38,578 bases of DNA from Paracoccaceae bacterium (GTDB lineage Bacteria; Pseudomonadota; Alphaproteobacteria; Rhodobacterales; Rhodobacteraceae), in contig JAPYON010000010.1 in the NCBI GenBank assembly GCA_029938175.1, positions 1 through 38,578 of the forward strand, written 5' to 3'. Positions 1-10,572 of this stretch are shown here, one piece after another. The translations under genes were made by a program, and so were the position numbers. Position 1 is the stretch's first letter. Each line of letters opens with the position of its first letter. The notes below the pieces were generated by a model. The model did no database searches. It was not told where the DNA came from and saw only the letters and a program-made list of their open reading frames with translations.

Positions 1-1
1 C

Positions 2-283
2 TACACGGCCACCCGTCGCGCAGTGCGTGAAGAAATCGAGAGCTTCGGCACGTTCGTAGAGGTTCACGTCTCCACCAGCTTAGAGGAATGCGAGCGTCGA
101 GACCGCAAAGGCCTGTACAAACTGGCCCGCGAGGGCAAAATCAAAGAGTTCACGGGCATTTCCGACCCTTACGAAGCCCCAATCAAAGCCGAGCTTGTCG
201 TTGAAACTGAAAACGTCGAGGTCGACACCAGTGCCCATCAGGTCATCCTGAAACTGGAACAACTGGGGTTGGTTAAAGAATAA
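2..283 (+). CDS. cysC: Adenylylsulfate (APS) kinase domain, C-terminal part, cut by the window start
   Basis: This is the last 93 codons of an APS kinase domain, which phosphorylates adenosine 5'-phosphosulfate to PAPS in sulfate assimilation. The reading frame is open from base 2. The segment RRDRKGLYKLAREGKI followed by GISDPYEAP is the typical C-terminal core of CysC, where the arginine-rich stretch lies near the substrate pocket. The P-loop lies outside the window. In this group of bacteria the kinase is often fused behind an ATP sulfurylase domain, so this may be the end of a bifunctional Sat-CysC protein; the window cannot decide. A GTG at 23 is an internal codon and not the start. A hairpin terminator follows. 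Confidence 0.9.
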   Translation, partial: YTATRRAVREEIESFGTFVEVHVSTSLEECERRDRKGLYKLAREGKIKEFTGISDPYEAPIKAELVVETENVEVDTSAHQVILKLEQLGLVKE

Positions 284-317
284 GCAAAAAATCATGGGTT
301 ATCAAAGGTCTAAAAAC

Positions 318-334
318 AAGCCCGAAGGGCTTTT
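318..334 (+). terminator. Rho-independent terminator after the APS kinase gene
   Basis: A short hairpin, AGCCC-gaa-GGGCT, is followed by a run of four T. It sits 35 bases after the kinase stop codon and before the ribosome binding site of the next gene, so it probably ends the sulfate-assimilation transcript. Confidence 0.65.
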
Positions 335-390
335 CGCACTTGGCCATTCTTGATATACAGAGTCAACAAACCCAGAGGAGTGCACGCACC

Positions 391-609
391 ATGACAACTC
401 CGCCGATGATGGATCACCATGAAATTTTACGCGTCCGCCTTGCCCTATTACAGCGCGAACATCGCGACCTCGACGAAGAAATCCACGCGCTAGGCGAACG
501 TCGGGTAGCAGAACCCTTGACCTTACGCCTCCTTAAAAAACAAAAACTCGCACTAAAAGACCAAATCGCCCGAATTCAGGACGAATTAACCCCCAATATC
601 ATTGCGTAA
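391..609 (+). CDS. Small YdcH-like protein (DUF465 family)
   Basis: This is a 72-residue charged helical protein. The central pattern LxxxHRDLDEEI followed by a basic segment RLLKKQKLALKDQI is that of the YdcH/DUF465 family, which forms a short helical hairpin and has no firmly known function. I chose the ATG at 391 because AGAGGAG lies ten bases upstream. A longer reading from a TTG at 340 would run into the terminator hairpin region and is unlikely. The gene stands alone between the kinase terminator and purE and points the same way as purE. Confidence 0.75.
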   Translation: MTTPPMMDHHEILRVRLALLQREHRDLDEEIHALGERRVAEPLTLRLLKKQKLALKDQIARIQDELTPNIIA

Positions 610-678
610 CCAACACATCTTGCACCAACGCCGCCAATGGCTATAGTGCGGCCTTCTTGAAACGGCGGGAGCCTTCAA

Positions 679-1167
679 ATGACCCAACCTAAAATCGGCA
701 TCATTATGGGCAGCCAGTCCGACTGGCCTACAATGAAACTGGCGGCAAATATTCTTGATGAACTCGGCGTGGCGTATGAAACCAAGATCGTTTCGGCCCA
801 TCGCACCCCTGACCGTCTGTGGGCCTATGGGAAATCTGCGGTTGATCGTGACCTGCAAGTCATTATCGCAGGTGCCGGAGGTGCTGCACATTTGCCCGGA
901 ATGATGGCGTCAAAAACCCGCGTGCCTGTGTTGGGCGTACCGATCCAGACCAAGGCGCTGTCGGGCGTAGATTCCCTTTATTCTATTGTGCAAATGCCCA
1001 AAGGTTTCCCGGTCGGCACCATGGCTATCGGAGCAGCAGGGGCGGCGAATGCGGGCTTGTTGGCCGTTGCCATCCTCGCAAACAATGACGCCGAGATAGC
1101 AGAACGGCTGGATGCATGGCGCGAGGCCCTTTCTGAATCTATCGCGGATGAACCAACGAATGACTGA
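679..1167 (+). CDS. purE: N5-carboxyaminoimidazole ribonucleotide mutase
   Basis: PurE class I moves the carboxyl group of N5-CAIR to give CAIR in de novo purine synthesis, using the product of PurK. The 162-residue length is normal. The N-terminal phosphate-binding loop GSQSDWPTM is at residues 11-19, SAHRTPDRL follows at about 39-47 with the catalytic His41, and [11 protein letters not shown] comes after that. The ATG at 679 follows a GGGAG element (669-673). The stop codon overlaps the start of purK by eight bases, so the two genes form a coupled operon. Confidence 0.97.
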   Translation: MTQPKIGIIMGSQSDWPTMKLAANILDELGVAYETKIVSAHRTPDRLWAYGKSAVDRDLQVIIAGAGGAAHLPGMMASKTRVPVLGVPIQTKALSGVDSLYSIVQMPKGFPVGTMAIGAAGAANAGLLAVAILANNDAEIAERLDAWREALSESIADEPTND

Positions 1168-2221
1168 ATACCTCGCTCCCGGATCGACGATTGGTATTTT
1201 GGGCGGTGGCCAGCTTGGCCGCATGCTGTCCGTGGCGGCCTCACGGCTGGGCCTGAAAGCGCACATATACGAACCCGTATCTGGCGCGCCTGCTGGACAC
1301 GTTGCACACCTAGTGACAACCGCCGGATATGACAACACCGACGCGCTGAAGGCCTTTGCGAATTCGGTGGATGTTGTGACCTACGAATTCGAAAACATCC
1401 CGACCCAGGCGCTGGACACTATTGAGTCCATCCGCCCGATCCGTCCCGGCCGCAATGCCTTAGCCGTATCGCAAGACCGGGTATCCGAGAAAGAGTTCCT
1501 GACAGGGCTGGGCATCACGGTCGCGCCTTACGCGCAGATCGACAGCCTCGAGGACCTGATTGCGGCATTGGAAACCATCGGCACACCAGCCATCCTGAAA
1601 ACCCGCCGTTTTGGATATGATGGCAAGGGTCAGGCACGGATAACCGATGCCACCCAAGCGTCAGATGCTTTCGACGCACTGAATGGCGCGCCAGCTGTAC
1701 TGGAAGGTTTCGTGAATTTCGATCGCGAGGTTTCCGTGATTGCTGCCCGAGGTCTCGACGGCGCTGTTGTCTGCTTTGATCCGGGGGAAAACGTTCACAA
1801 GGACGGAATTCTGGACACCACAACCATCCCCGCCACCCTCGCGGCTGGCCAACATATGGACGCGGTGCTATTGGCAGGGAAGATCCTGAACGCGCTGGAT
1901 TATGTCGGCGTTATGGGTGTCGAATTGTTCGTAACACCCAATGGTCTGATCGTTAACGAAATCGCCCCGCGTGTGCACAACTCTGGTCACTGGACTCAAA
2001 ATTCTTGTATTATCGACCAGTTCGAGCAGCACATTCGCGCCGTCGCGGGCTGGCAGCTTGGCGATGGTCAACGACACTCAGACGCGGTTATGACCAACCT
2101 GATTGGCCAGGATATTTTGGAATATTCAAATCTCGACGGAGCATTGCATCTGTACGGGAAGGCAGATGTGAAACTGGGCCGGAAGATGGGTCACGTAAAC
2201 CGGATTTCACCGAAAATATAG
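1160..2221 (+). CDS. purK: 5-(carboxyamino)imidazole ribonucleotide synthase
   Basis: PurK uses ATP and bicarbonate to turn AIR into N5-CAIR, the substrate of PurE just upstream. It is an ATP-grasp enzyme. [11 protein letters not shown] at about residues 12-22 is the N-terminal motif, [12 protein letters not shown] is the ATP-binding loop, and [14 protein letters not shown] is the C-terminal catalytic and metal-binding segment. From the ATG at 1160 the protein has 353 residues, the usual length. Another in-frame ATG at 1148 is possible and would add four residues. Translation is probably coupled to purE through the overlap. It ends in TAG three bases before an EamA remnant on the other strand. 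Confidence 0.96.
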   Translation: MTEYLAPGSTIGILGGGQLGRMLSVAASRLGLKAHIYEPVSGAPAGHVAHLVTTAGYDNTDALKAFANSVDVVTYEFENIPTQALDTIESIRPIRPGRNALAVSQDRVSEKEFLTGLGITVAPYAQIDSLEDLIAALETIGTPAILKTRRFGYDGKGQARITDATQASDAFDALNGAPAVLEGFVNFDREVSVIAARGLDGAVVCFDPGENVHKDGILDTTTIPATLAAGQHMDAVLLAGKILNALDYVGVMGVELFVTPNGLIVNEIAPRVHNSGHWTQNSCIIDQFEQHIRAVAGWQLGDGQRHSDAVMTNLIGQDILEYSNLDGALHLYGKADVKLGRKMGHVNRISPKI

Positions 2222-2224
2222 CGC

Positions 2225-2604
2225 CTACTTTCTGACCGCCACCAAAACACCTGCCATAATCAGACCAGCGGAAATGGCGAAGGACAGTGTAACTGCCTCA
2301 CCCAGAAACAGTACACCGCCAGCCAAAGCGATGATCGGAACGCTAAGCTGGAATATAGCGGCCAAAGTTGATTCCAGTTTCGGCAACACCGAATACCACA
2401 ACGCATATCCGACACCCGACGCGAGCGATCCGGACGCGATTGCCAGCAAAACTCCGCTGGTACTTACGGCCGCCCCAGCGGGGAACAACACCCACAGAAA
2501 TACTCCGAACGGCGCAGTAAACAGAAAGTTGACCGCCGTAGTCTCTAACGGTGCGGAAACCGAGCGCCCGCACCCAACAAAAGTGTGAATATTTTCCAGT
2601 CAAT
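2225..2604 (-). pseudogene. EamA/DMT-family transporter, C-terminal remnant
   Basis: The minus strand encodes about the last 120 residues of a drug/metabolite transporter of the EamA type. The frame reads APLETTAVNFLFTAPFG, then a series of hydrophobic helices (GVLLAIASGSLASGVGYAL; IFQLSVPIIALAGGVLFLGE), which match the second EamA repeat from its beginning to the end. The first repeat (about 150 residues) is missing. The frame closes with a TGA at 2600-2602, and the text WKIFTLLLGAG in another frame just upstream looks like the preceding helix, so there is also a frameshift near 2560-2575. GGAGGT and two ATG codons (2617-2629) precede this fragment. I see no way to make a full transporter. 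Confidence 0.75.
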
Positions 2605-2660
2605 CAGTTTGCGAATCATCATGACCTCCGTTTACGTGAACCCTACCCCCGTACAAACGA

Positions 2661-2686
2661 AAACGGGAGGCCGAAGCCCCCCGTTT
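2661..2686 (-). terminator. Terminator of the groES-groEL operon
   Basis: On the minus strand AAACGGGGGGC-ttcg-GCCTCCCGTTT forms a long hairpin with a UUCG loop and ends in a T-rich stretch. It lies 25 bases after the groEL stop codon. Confidence 0.85.
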
Positions 2687-2710
2687 CCTAATTCAACAAG
2701 TCAGCGTGAC

Positions 2711-4375
<1,665 letters not shown>

Positions 4376-4391
4376 TTATAATAGGGTTCGC

Positions 4392-4679
4392 TTAAGCAAT
4401 AATGCCCAGGATGTCGGATTCTTTCATGATCAACAGGTCTTCGCCGTCGAGCTTGATTTCAGTGCCGGACCACTTTCCGAATAATACTTTGTCGCCAGCT
4501 TTAACGTCCATGTCGATGCGATCGCCGTCTTCGTCACGTGCGCCTGCACCAACGGATACAACTTCGCCTTCGGAAGGCTTTTCTTTGGCTGCGTCAGGGA
4601 TAATCAGGCCGCCGGATGTTTTCTCGTCTTCTTCAAGACGACGAACAACAACGCGATCATGCAAAGGTATAAATGCCAT
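4392..4679 (-). CDS. groES: Co-chaperonin GroES (10 kDa, Hsp10)
   Basis: GroES forms the heptameric lid of the GroEL chamber. The 95 residues are the usual size. The start [20 protein letters not shown] leads into the mobile loop ([20 protein letters not shown]), and the C-terminal [18 protein letters not shown] is typical. ATAGGAGCATCCACA precedes the ATG at 4679. It is the first gene of the groESL operon and lies just downstream of a perfect CIRCE operator. Confidence 0.99.
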   Translation of the reverse strand: MAFIPLHDRVVVRRLEEDEKTSGGLIIPDAAKEKPSEGEVVSVGAGARDEDGDRIDMDVKAGDKVLFGKWSGTEIKLDGEDLLIMKESDILGIIA

Positions 4680-4726
4680 TGTGGATGCTCCTATCGAGTA
4701 TTCCTGTTTCGGTGGTTTTTTTCAAT

Positions 4727-4753
4727 TTAGCACTCACCACCTTCGAGTGCTAA
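4727..4753 (-). promoter_or_regulatory. CIRCE operator (HrcA binding site)
   Basis: TTAGCACTC, nine bases, then GAGTGCTAA: this matches the CIRCE consensus exactly in both arms and spacing. It sits 48 bases upstream of the groES start, between promoter and gene, so the heat-shock repressor HrcA should control groESL. Confidence 0.97.
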
Positions 4754-4760
4754 CGAAGTG

Positions 4761-4789
4761 GATTTATGCATCCAAACCAACGGAGTCAA
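4761..4789 (-). promoter_or_regulatory. Predicted housekeeping promoter of groESL
   Basis: On the minus strand TTGACT (4784-4789) and TAAATC (4761-4766) are separated by 17 bases, a good sigma-70-like arrangement. The CIRCE element starts just downstream and would cover the transcription start region, as expected for repression by HrcA. Confidence 0.6.
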
Positions 4790-4835
4790 CCTCCGCATGC
4801 GAATTTTCCAGGCCTTCTATCAAATATTCATAAAT

Positions 4836-5507
4836 TCACGCCTCGTCGGCAGCAACTTGGCCGTAGGCCTGCAATGCCTCGACTCCTTTGGGTGTCAGCA
4901 TGAAAATGCCACGCTCAACTCTCTCGAACCAGCCATAATAATCGTCGGCCATTATGCGCGTCGCACTCGGAACCGAAGTTTCCTTAGCCACCGCCGCACC
5001 CTTACTTGGCCCTTTATCCACCAGATACGTCGCACACCGCAGCGCGTCCTGCCGATACGAGGTCACCAACCCGACCCGCGTCGCCCCGCCAGCATTTGGA
5101 TCACCTACCCTGCGCGCAAATTCCCGCAACAACTGCCGCTTACGTTTCGGGATTTTCCGTGGCTTGAAAGTAGCCGGATCAGCCAGAACCTCGACAAACC
5201 CATCGCGCAAACGCACCGTCATCAAACCCAACCCTAGCCGCTTGCACAACGCGAGATTACCTTTCAACGCCTTGCCCGCACTCTTCGGCACAGCCAGATA
5301 CACCGCGTCCGTCACCGTTTGACGGGCAATACCCTGATGGATCAACGCCAACGAAAACCCCAGCTTCAATTCGACCAGAACAGGGTCTTCGTCACCGCGC
5401 ATGGCCATAACATCCACCGCGCCAACCTCGCCCTTGGCGACATAGCCCTGCCCCTCCAGATAGGCTTTCACAGGACCGTAAAGGTCGGTTTCGCGCGGGA
5501 TCGCCAT
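4836..5507 (-). CDS. DUF2161 family protein, putative PD-(D/E)XK-type phosphodiesterase
   Basis: This 223-residue protein matches the DUF2161 family, which is predicted to carry a PD-(D/E)XK nuclease-like core. In the N-terminal part Asp32 (GAVDVMAM) followed by E46-L-K48 (VLVELKLG) fits the D...ExK metal-binding signature. The C-terminal part (GPSKGAAVAKETSV to MLTPKGVEAL) looks like a winged-helix or DUF2161 C-terminal segment. The ATG at 5507 has AGGAAC upstream. It lies divergently from the pyrophosphatase gene and ends about 80 bases before the CIRCE element, so groESL has its own promoter. The substrate is unknown. Confidence 0.82.
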   Translation of the reverse strand: MAIPRETDLYGPVKAYLEGQGYVAKGEVGAVDVMAMRGDEDPVLVELKLGFSLALIHQGIARQTVTDAVYLAVPKSAGKALKGNLALCKRLGLGLMTVRLRDGFVEVLADPATFKPRKIPKRKRQLLREFARRVGDPNAGGATRVGLVTSYRQDALRCATYLVDKGPSKGAAVAKETSVPSATRIMADDYYGWFERVERGIFMLTPKGVEALQAYGQVAADEA

Positions 5508-5617
5508 ATCAAAGGGTTCCTATTCCACCCACAGATTATCGGCACATTGTGCGGGTGACAACCCGATCCATTCCCCCTATTAAGGGCAGCAAGTCGACTC
5601 CTGTTATATGGAACCTC

Positions 5618-6538
5618 ATGATGATCAAAATTTTCGGCCATACAGCCCCCGACACCGACGCAACTGCCTCTGCCCTGATCTGGGCTTGGTATCTCAACGA
5701 GGTTCGGGAAAAACCGGCGACAGCTTACGTTCAAGGTACACCAAATACCGAGGCTGCCTTCGTGCTGAGTCGCTGGGATTTTGACATACCGGAACTGTTG
5801 GACCTGCAAGACGGTGATAAAGTTGTGATCGTAGACACAAACAACCCTGCCGAGCTGCCCGCCAACATCAACGAAACAGACATAAAGCAGATCATCGATC
5901 ACCACCTGCTGGTCGGCGGCATCAAAACGAAAACTCCGATCAACGTCACAATGCGCCCTGTCGCCGCGACCGCGACCGTGATGTATAGCATCATGCGCGA
6001 ACCTGCTTTGGACACCATGCCAGACACAATCAAAGGCCTGATCCTAAGCTGCATCCTGTCCGATACGCTTGAATTTCGCAGCCCGACGACAACCCCGCGC
6101 GACCGCGAAATCGCAGATCGACTGGCCAATGATCTGAACATCAACATTGCTAACTACGCAGCTGAAATGTTCGCCGCCAAATCTGATATTGCGCATTTCT
6201 CCGATGCGGAACTGCTGCGCATGGACTCCAAAAAATTCGAAGTAGACGGCACTAACTTCCGCGTTTCGGTACTGGAAACCACCAGCCCCGCGACTGTTAT
6301 GGAACGCAAAAACAGCCTGATCGCCAGCATGGATACAATCGCTGCCGAAGACGGTGTAGATCAGGTCTTGTTATTCGTTATCGACATCCTGACCGAATCC
6401 GCAACCCTGTTGATCCCGAACGACACCGTCAGATCCGTAGCCAAGAAATCCTTTGGCTGCACGGTTGAAGGCGACACGGTCCATCTTCCCGGCGTCATGT
6501 CGCGAAAAAAGCAGATCATCCCGAATTTGAAGGTCTGA
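5618..6538 (+). CDS. ppaC: Manganese-dependent inorganic pyrophosphatase (DHH family)
   Basis: Family II pyrophosphatases split pyrophosphate in the cytoplasm with Mn2+ or Co2+. From the ATG at 5618 the protein has 306 residues, as in known members. The metal ligands are visible: His8, Asp12 and Asp14 in GHTAPDTDAT, Asp73 in VDTN, and the DHH motif at 94-96 in IIDHHLLVG. The C-terminal part is the DHHA2 domain, ending in PGVMSRKKQIIPNL. The next start codon directly follows this stop (TGAATG), so it is in one operon with the HAD gene. Confidence 0.95.
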   Translation: MMIKIFGHTAPDTDATASALIWAWYLNEVREKPATAYVQGTPNTEAAFVLSRWDFDIPELLDLQDGDKVVIVDTNNPAELPANINETDIKQIIDHHLLVGGIKTKTPINVTMRPVAATATVMYSIMREPALDTMPDTIKGLILSCILSDTLEFRSPTTTPRDREIADRLANDLNINIANYAAEMFAAKSDIAHFSDAELLRMDSKKFEVDGTNFRVSVLETTSPATVMERKNSLIASMDTIAAEDGVDQVLLFVIDILTESATLLIPNDTVRSVAKKSFGCTVEGDTVHLPGVMSRKKQIIPNLKV

Positions 6539-7411
6539 ATGTCCCAAATCATCAATGGCATAGCCGAAGTCTCGCAGCGTTACGACGCCCTGTTCGTTGA
6601 CCTTTGGGGTTGCCTGCACAACGGTCTCGAACCCTTCCCCGACGCGATCGAGGCATTGCGCACCTACAAAGCCCAAGGCGGAATCGTGTTGTTGCTAACC
6701 AACTCACCCCGCCCCTGCGCCGCCGTGATCGCGCAATTGGACCACATCGGCGTTCCCCGCGAAATCTACGACGACATCGCCTCATCAGGCGACTCCGCGC
6801 AGATGGCAATGTCCGCAGGCGTAGTCGGACGGAAAGTTTACCACCTCGGCCCTGAACGCGATTTGGATTTCTTCGAAGATGAAAACGGCCCGATCAACGT
6901 TGAGCGCGTCCCGTTAGAGCAAGCCGAAGGCATCGTTTGCACTGGCCTGTCCGACGACATAACCGAAACGCCAGATGATTACCGCCTAACCATCCTAGAT
7001 GGAAAAGCCCGCGGGTTAAAATTGCTCTGCGCCAATCCTGACGTCATAGTGGACGTTGGTGACAAGCGAATTTACTGCGCAGGTGCCCTCGCCGAGGCTT
7101 ACACCGCCGCCGGCGGAACCAGCCTATATTTCGGAAAACCTCATTCACCCATCTACCAACTAGCCTATGCCCGCGTCGAAGCCATTACAGGTCGCCGAAT
7201 TTCTTCTGACCGCATTTTATGCATCGGCGACGGCATCAATACAGACGTGCGCGGCGGAATGGCCGAAGATCTGGATACTCTGTTCATCACCAGTGGGCTT
7301 GCAGCACCTGAAATCAGTGAAACTTCCGGCACGCCTAACGTGGCCGAACTGGCGAATTTCATCGCCAGCCACAAATTATCGCCAACTTTCGCAATAACCC
7401 GTCTGCGCTAA
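6539..7411 (+). CDS. HAD superfamily class IIA phosphatase (NagD-like, TIGR01459 type)
   Basis: This 290-residue protein has the features of a class IIA HAD hydrolase. FVDLWGCLHNG at residues 19-29 is motif I with the nucleophile Asp21, but the usual second Asp is replaced by Trp, as is common in this subfamily. LLLTNSPRP at 51-59 is motif II, and CIGDGINTDVRGG near residue 230 is the C-terminal acidic motif that binds Mg2+. The substrate is not known; a small phosphorylated metabolite is likely. It starts at the base after the pyrophosphatase stop, so both proteins are probably made from one mRNA. Confidence 0.88.
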   Translation: MSQIINGIAEVSQRYDALFVDLWGCLHNGLEPFPDAIEALRTYKAQGGIVLLLTNSPRPCAAVIAQLDHIGVPREIYDDIASSGDSAQMAMSAGVVGRKVYHLGPERDLDFFEDENGPINVERVPLEQAEGIVCTGLSDDITETPDDYRLTILDGKARGLKLLCANPDVIVDVGDKRIYCAGALAEAYTAAGGTSLYFGKPHSPIYQLAYARVEAITGRRISSDRILCIGDGINTDVRGGMAEDLDTLFITSGLAAPEISETSGTPNVAELANFIASHKLSPTFAITRLR

Positions 7412-7415
7412 ACCT

Positions 7416-8123
7416 CTACAGCTCAACGCGAACGTCGTGAAGCCAGATTTTCGGTGGGCGCGACAACATAAAGACGACGACATCGGCCAAATCGTCAGGT
7501 TCGGTAAAAATACGGTTCGGCACATCTTCACCCGCTTTGGCAAACATACCCGTGTTTGTTCCACTTTGATAAAGCCCTGCCACACGCACACCGTTATCGG
7601 ATTCGTCTTGTTTTAGAACTTCGGTAAACCCCCGCACGCCGTATTTCGTGGCCGTGTAAACCGATTGACCAGCCTGCGCCACGACGCCGGATTTTGACAC
7701 AACGTTCAGAACCACCGCCTCGTCGCGGTCGCGCAATGCTGGCAGCATGTGCCGTGTGAACTGCATTACTGATGTAAGATTGGTATGCACGGTTGTAAGC
7801 AACATATCCGCACTGATGCTATCCAGCGGGCCAGTCTTATGCCAAACGCCCGCATTGTTTATCAGGATATCAACACCACCAAAGTCGCTTAAGATTGCTT
7901 GTGCAGCAGCATCAAGCGCTTCTGAAGCTATCAAATCCACGCTGTATGCACGCGCCTCAACCGCGCCGCCCGCCAGAGACTCAGCCACTACCGCGTCCAA
8001 GCGCACTTGGTTTCGTCCCAGAATAGCCAATTTACAACCCTCATCGGCCAGTTTCAGGCAAATATGCCGTCCTATCCCATCACTACCACCTGTGACGACG
8101 GCAATCTTACCTTTGAGCTGCAT
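7416..8123 (-). CDS. Short-chain dehydrogenase/reductase
   Basis: A 235-residue classical SDR that uses NAD(P)H. TGGSDGIG at 11-18 is the dinucleotide-binding loop, NNAG is at 89-92, and the catalytic set is Ser in VVSKSG (143 or 145), Tyr156 and Lys160 (YTATK). The substrate cannot be told. I chose the ATG at 8123 because AAAGGAC lies upstream at a good distance and because the Rossmann strand GKIAVVTGG begins just after it. It converges on the HAD gene with four bases between stops and is divergent from the MaoC gene. Confidence 0.9.
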   Translation of the reverse strand: MQLKGKIAVVTGGSDGIGRHICLKLADEGCKLAILGRNQVRLDAVVAESLAGGAVEARAYSVDLIASEALDAAAQAILSDFGGVDILINNAGVWHKTGPLDSISADMLLTTVHTNLTSVMQFTRHMLPALRDRDEAVVLNVVSKSGVVAQAGQSVYTATKYGVRGFTEVLKQDESDNGVRVAGLYQSGTNTGMFAKAGEDVPNRIFTEPDDLADVVVFMLSRPPKIWLHDVRVEL

Positions 8124-8324
8124 TATCGAAGTCCTTTTTTCTAACAGACACCGTGGGTAACACAGTTTCAAATTCCACCGCAAGACAGCAAACCGCGAAC
8201 AACTGTGCGTAATATTATTACAATTTTTCGCATTATACCGAATATATATTGCGTTACTATTTATATTGACCTACAAATGGTGCAACGCAACAACGCTAAT
8301 CCATACCAAGATGTAGGCCCTGAC

Positions 8325-8780
8325 ATGCTCGACACTCCACAGCACAATCTACCAATAGGAACTATCTGCATAGAAGACCTAGAAGTCGGTATGGAGCGCT
8401 CGGTTTCAAAAACCATCGGAGACCAAGAAATCGAAATGTTCGCCGAACTGTCAACAGACCATAACCCCGTCCATCTGGATGATGACTACGCCCGTGATAC
8501 GATATTCCAAGGCCGCATTGCCCACGGAATGCTGACCGCTGGTCTGATTTCCGCAGTCATTGGGGAACAACTGCCGGGTCACGGCACCGTATATCTGAAA
8601 CAAAGCCTGACCTTCACAGCCCCTGTTCGCCCCGGCGACTGCGTCGAAGCCATCGTTAAGGTTCTGGAAATCAATCACGCCAAACGTCGGGTTACGCTTG
8701 ATTGCAAATGCTTCGTAGGCGATACCCTTGTCTTAAAAGGTGACGCGCTGGTTCTGGCGCCAAGCCGCAAGTTCGACTAA
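8325..8780 (+). CDS. MaoC-like hydratase/dehydratase (hotdog fold)
   Basis: A single hotdog-fold domain of the R-specific enoyl-CoA hydratase type, 151 residues. The catalytic signature is visible as ELSTDHNPVHLDDDYA, with Asp and His, followed by GRIAHGMLTAGLIS. The C-terminal strands (QSLTFTAPVRPGDCVEA) are also typical. The substrate is probably a 2-enoyl-CoA. The start is uncertain: ATG at 8325 gives the usual family length, while ATG at 8277 would add a 16-residue tail without clear meaning. The region upstream is AT-rich and may hold the promoter. RibF begins 28 bases after the stop. Confidence 0.88.
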   Translation: MLDTPQHNLPIGTICIEDLEVGMERSVSKTIGDQEIEMFAELSTDHNPVHLDDDYARDTIFQGRIAHGMLTAGLISAVIGEQLPGHGTVYLKQSLTFTAPVRPGDCVEAIVKVLEINHAKRRVTLDCKCFVGDTLVLKGDALVLAPSRKFD

Positions 8781-8808
8781 GGGCGCAGGCTTGGCCTGCT
8801 GGACAGGC

Positions 8809-9753
8809 ATGAAGATTTTCAAGAAATACACCAAAAAATCCGATGACAGTCAGGGCGCAGTCGTCGCCATGGGCAACTTCGACGGCGTCCATTTAGGCCA
8901 CCAATCGGTCATCGCGCTGGCTCGAGCTATTGCTGCCACCAGCAACTCCCCTCTTGGCGTAATCACGTTCGAACCGCACCCCCGCCAACTGTTCGCACCC
9001 GATGCGCCCGCTTTTCGCCTGATGGGTGCCGATACTCGCGCGCACCGTATAAACAAACTGGGAATAGACGCGCTATATGAGCTGCCGTTCAATACCGGCC
9101 TGTCGCAATTAACGGCTGAAGAATTCGCACGTGACGTCCTTTCCAATGGTTTGCAGATTAAACACGTCGTCATCGGCGCAGATTTCCGCTTTGGTAAAGG
9201 CCGTCAAGGCGACGCCCAGATGTTGGAAGAACTAGGCGCAAAACTAGGGTTCGGCGTAACCGTCGCCCCGCTAATCTCTGACGAAAAAGGTGATTATTCC
9301 TCCAGTGCCATTCGCGAGGCCTTGTCCTCAGGCCGCCCCGAAGACGCCGCCCGCATCCTTGGCCACTGGCACCGCATCGACGGGATCGTGGAAAAAGGCG
9401 ACCAGCGCGGCCGTGAACTTGGCTTCCCGACCGCGAACATATCACTGGATGATCTGCACCTGCCAAAATTCGGCGTCTACGCCGTATTATTCGATGTGCT
9501 AGATGGGCCACACAAAGGCCTCTATCGCGGCGCTGCGTCACTGGGCATTCGCCCGACGTTCGGCATCAATAAACCGAACCTCGAAACTTTCCTCTTCGAC
9601 TTTTCCGGCGATCTTTACGACACGTCAGTATCGGTCGCGCTGGTTGCCTACCAACGCCCCGAAGAGAATTTCAACAATCTCGAAGACCTGATAAAGCAGA
9701 TGAACATCGACTGTTTCGAGGCCCGCGAGATTCTGGAAAAGGCAATATTCTGA
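8809..9753 (+). CDS. ribF: Bifunctional riboflavin kinase / FAD synthetase
   Basis: RibF makes FMN and then FAD from riboflavin. The 314-residue length is normal for the bifunctional enzyme. The N-terminal nucleotidyltransferase domain shows GNFDGVHLGHQ at 22-32 and FEPHPRQLF further on, with the SSSAIR motif (YSSSAIREAL) near residue 165. The C-terminal riboflavin kinase domain begins with the GRELGFPTANI motif and ends in the usual helix. The ATG at 8809 is chosen because the family starts shortly before the GNFDG loop. It is likely co-transcribed with the MaoC gene. Confidence 0.96.
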   Translation: MKIFKKYTKKSDDSQGAVVAMGNFDGVHLGHQSVIALARAIAATSNSPLGVITFEPHPRQLFAPDAPAFRLMGADTRAHRINKLGIDALYELPFNTGLSQLTAEEFARDVLSNGLQIKHVVIGADFRFGKGRQGDAQMLEELGAKLGFGVTVAPLISDEKGDYSSSAIREALSSGRPEDAARILGHWHRIDGIVEKGDQRGRELGFPTANISLDDLHLPKFGVYAVLFDVLDGPHKGLYRGAASLGIRPTFGINKPNLETFLFDFSGDLYDTSVSVALVAYQRPEENFNNLEDLIKQMNIDCFEAREILEKAIF

Positions 9754-9843
9754 CCGCGGTAAATTCTACCGAAAAGTTGCGTAAACAGGGTGTTATACCT
9801 ACGTTATTAGAGAAACCTATAACCAAAATGCAAGGCATTCTCC

Positions 9844-10136
9844 ATGCGCCCATCTGATGAGATGGCCCATTTCGTCCGCGAAGCATTGGCGTCAGGACAA
9901 TCACGAGTTGATATCGGTGATGCGTTAAACTCTGCTGGCTGGTCCGAAAAACCCTAACTTACTTGATACTATTCATCGCAGCGCTGTTCGTCCTTGGTGA
10001 TTTGATAACTCTGGTTTTCTACTTGCTGAATGGCGAAACCACCCTTTGTTTCTTCCTGAAATTCTTGTCAGTTCGCGCGATAACGGGCGGTATATTCGTC
10101 TATTACCTTAAAGACGTCGCAGCCGATGAAAATTAA
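9844..10136 (+). pseudogene. DUF5671-type membrane protein, broken by an internal deletion
   Basis: The first part, from the ATG at 9844, encodes 37 residues with the pattern HFVREALASGQSRVDIGDAL and AGW, the N-terminal helical motif of DUF5671-type proteins. It stops at TAA 9955-9957. A second frame continues at once with TYLILFIAALFVLGDLI and a further hydrophobic segment, ending at 10136. As I remember the family, about 100 residues with several membrane helices normally lie between these two parts. The missing middle and the change of frame point to one out-of-frame deletion near 9955. The family match is from memory. The downstream gene is its usual partner. Confidence 0.65.
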
Positions 10137-10149
10137 TGGGTTCACCGAT

Positions 10150-10572
10150 ATGACGACCAGAAGGTGGATAATTGCATCAGGTTTTATCGCCGTTTTAATA
10201 GTAATAACCGCAGGCCTAATGGTGGCTGGGGGGCCAGTTCAAGGACGAATGGACCAAAACGATAGGGGCCGTTTTGGTGACATTTCCAGCATGTTGCGCG
10301 TGCTTGAATGCCACTATCGCGTAATAGGAACATTTCCTGAAAATTTTGAAAAACAGCAAATCGTCGCCGAATGTCGACAACGATATCCTGCGGCACCAAA
10401 CTTATCCGACCGAATAAGCCAACAACCATATCCATATGTTTTTCAACCGAACATAAGGATATCCGTTTGCGCTTCATTCGCATCCACCCAGCAACGCCTC
10501 CTCGCACTATTCGGCAAGACTGAACCGGATTTCACGCCTGAAACCGGATGCATCACGATCATTCGGGACTAA
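10150..10572 (+). CDS. Conserved hypothetical protein with N-terminal membrane anchor, DUF5671 partner
   Basis: A 140-residue protein with one membrane helix or uncleaved signal (IIASGFIAVLIVITAGLMVAG) followed by GPVQGRMDQNDRGRF and a small soluble domain with spaced cysteines (LECHYRVIG, VAECRQR, SVCASF, TGCI). I recall this type of protein, which resembles pseudopilin-like domains, directly after DUF5671 genes in Rhodobacterales; no function is known. An alternative start at 10126 overlaps the broken upstream gene by 11 bases. It shares the four bases CTAA at its stop with the converging transaminase gene. It appears intact although its partner is not. Confidence 0.6.
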   Translation: MTTRRWIIASGFIAVLIVITAGLMVAGGPVQGRMDQNDRGRFGDISSMLRVLECHYRVIGTFPENFEKQQIVAECRQRYPAAPNLSDRISQQPYPYVFQPNIRISVCASFASTQQRLLALFGKTEPDFTPETGCITIIRD

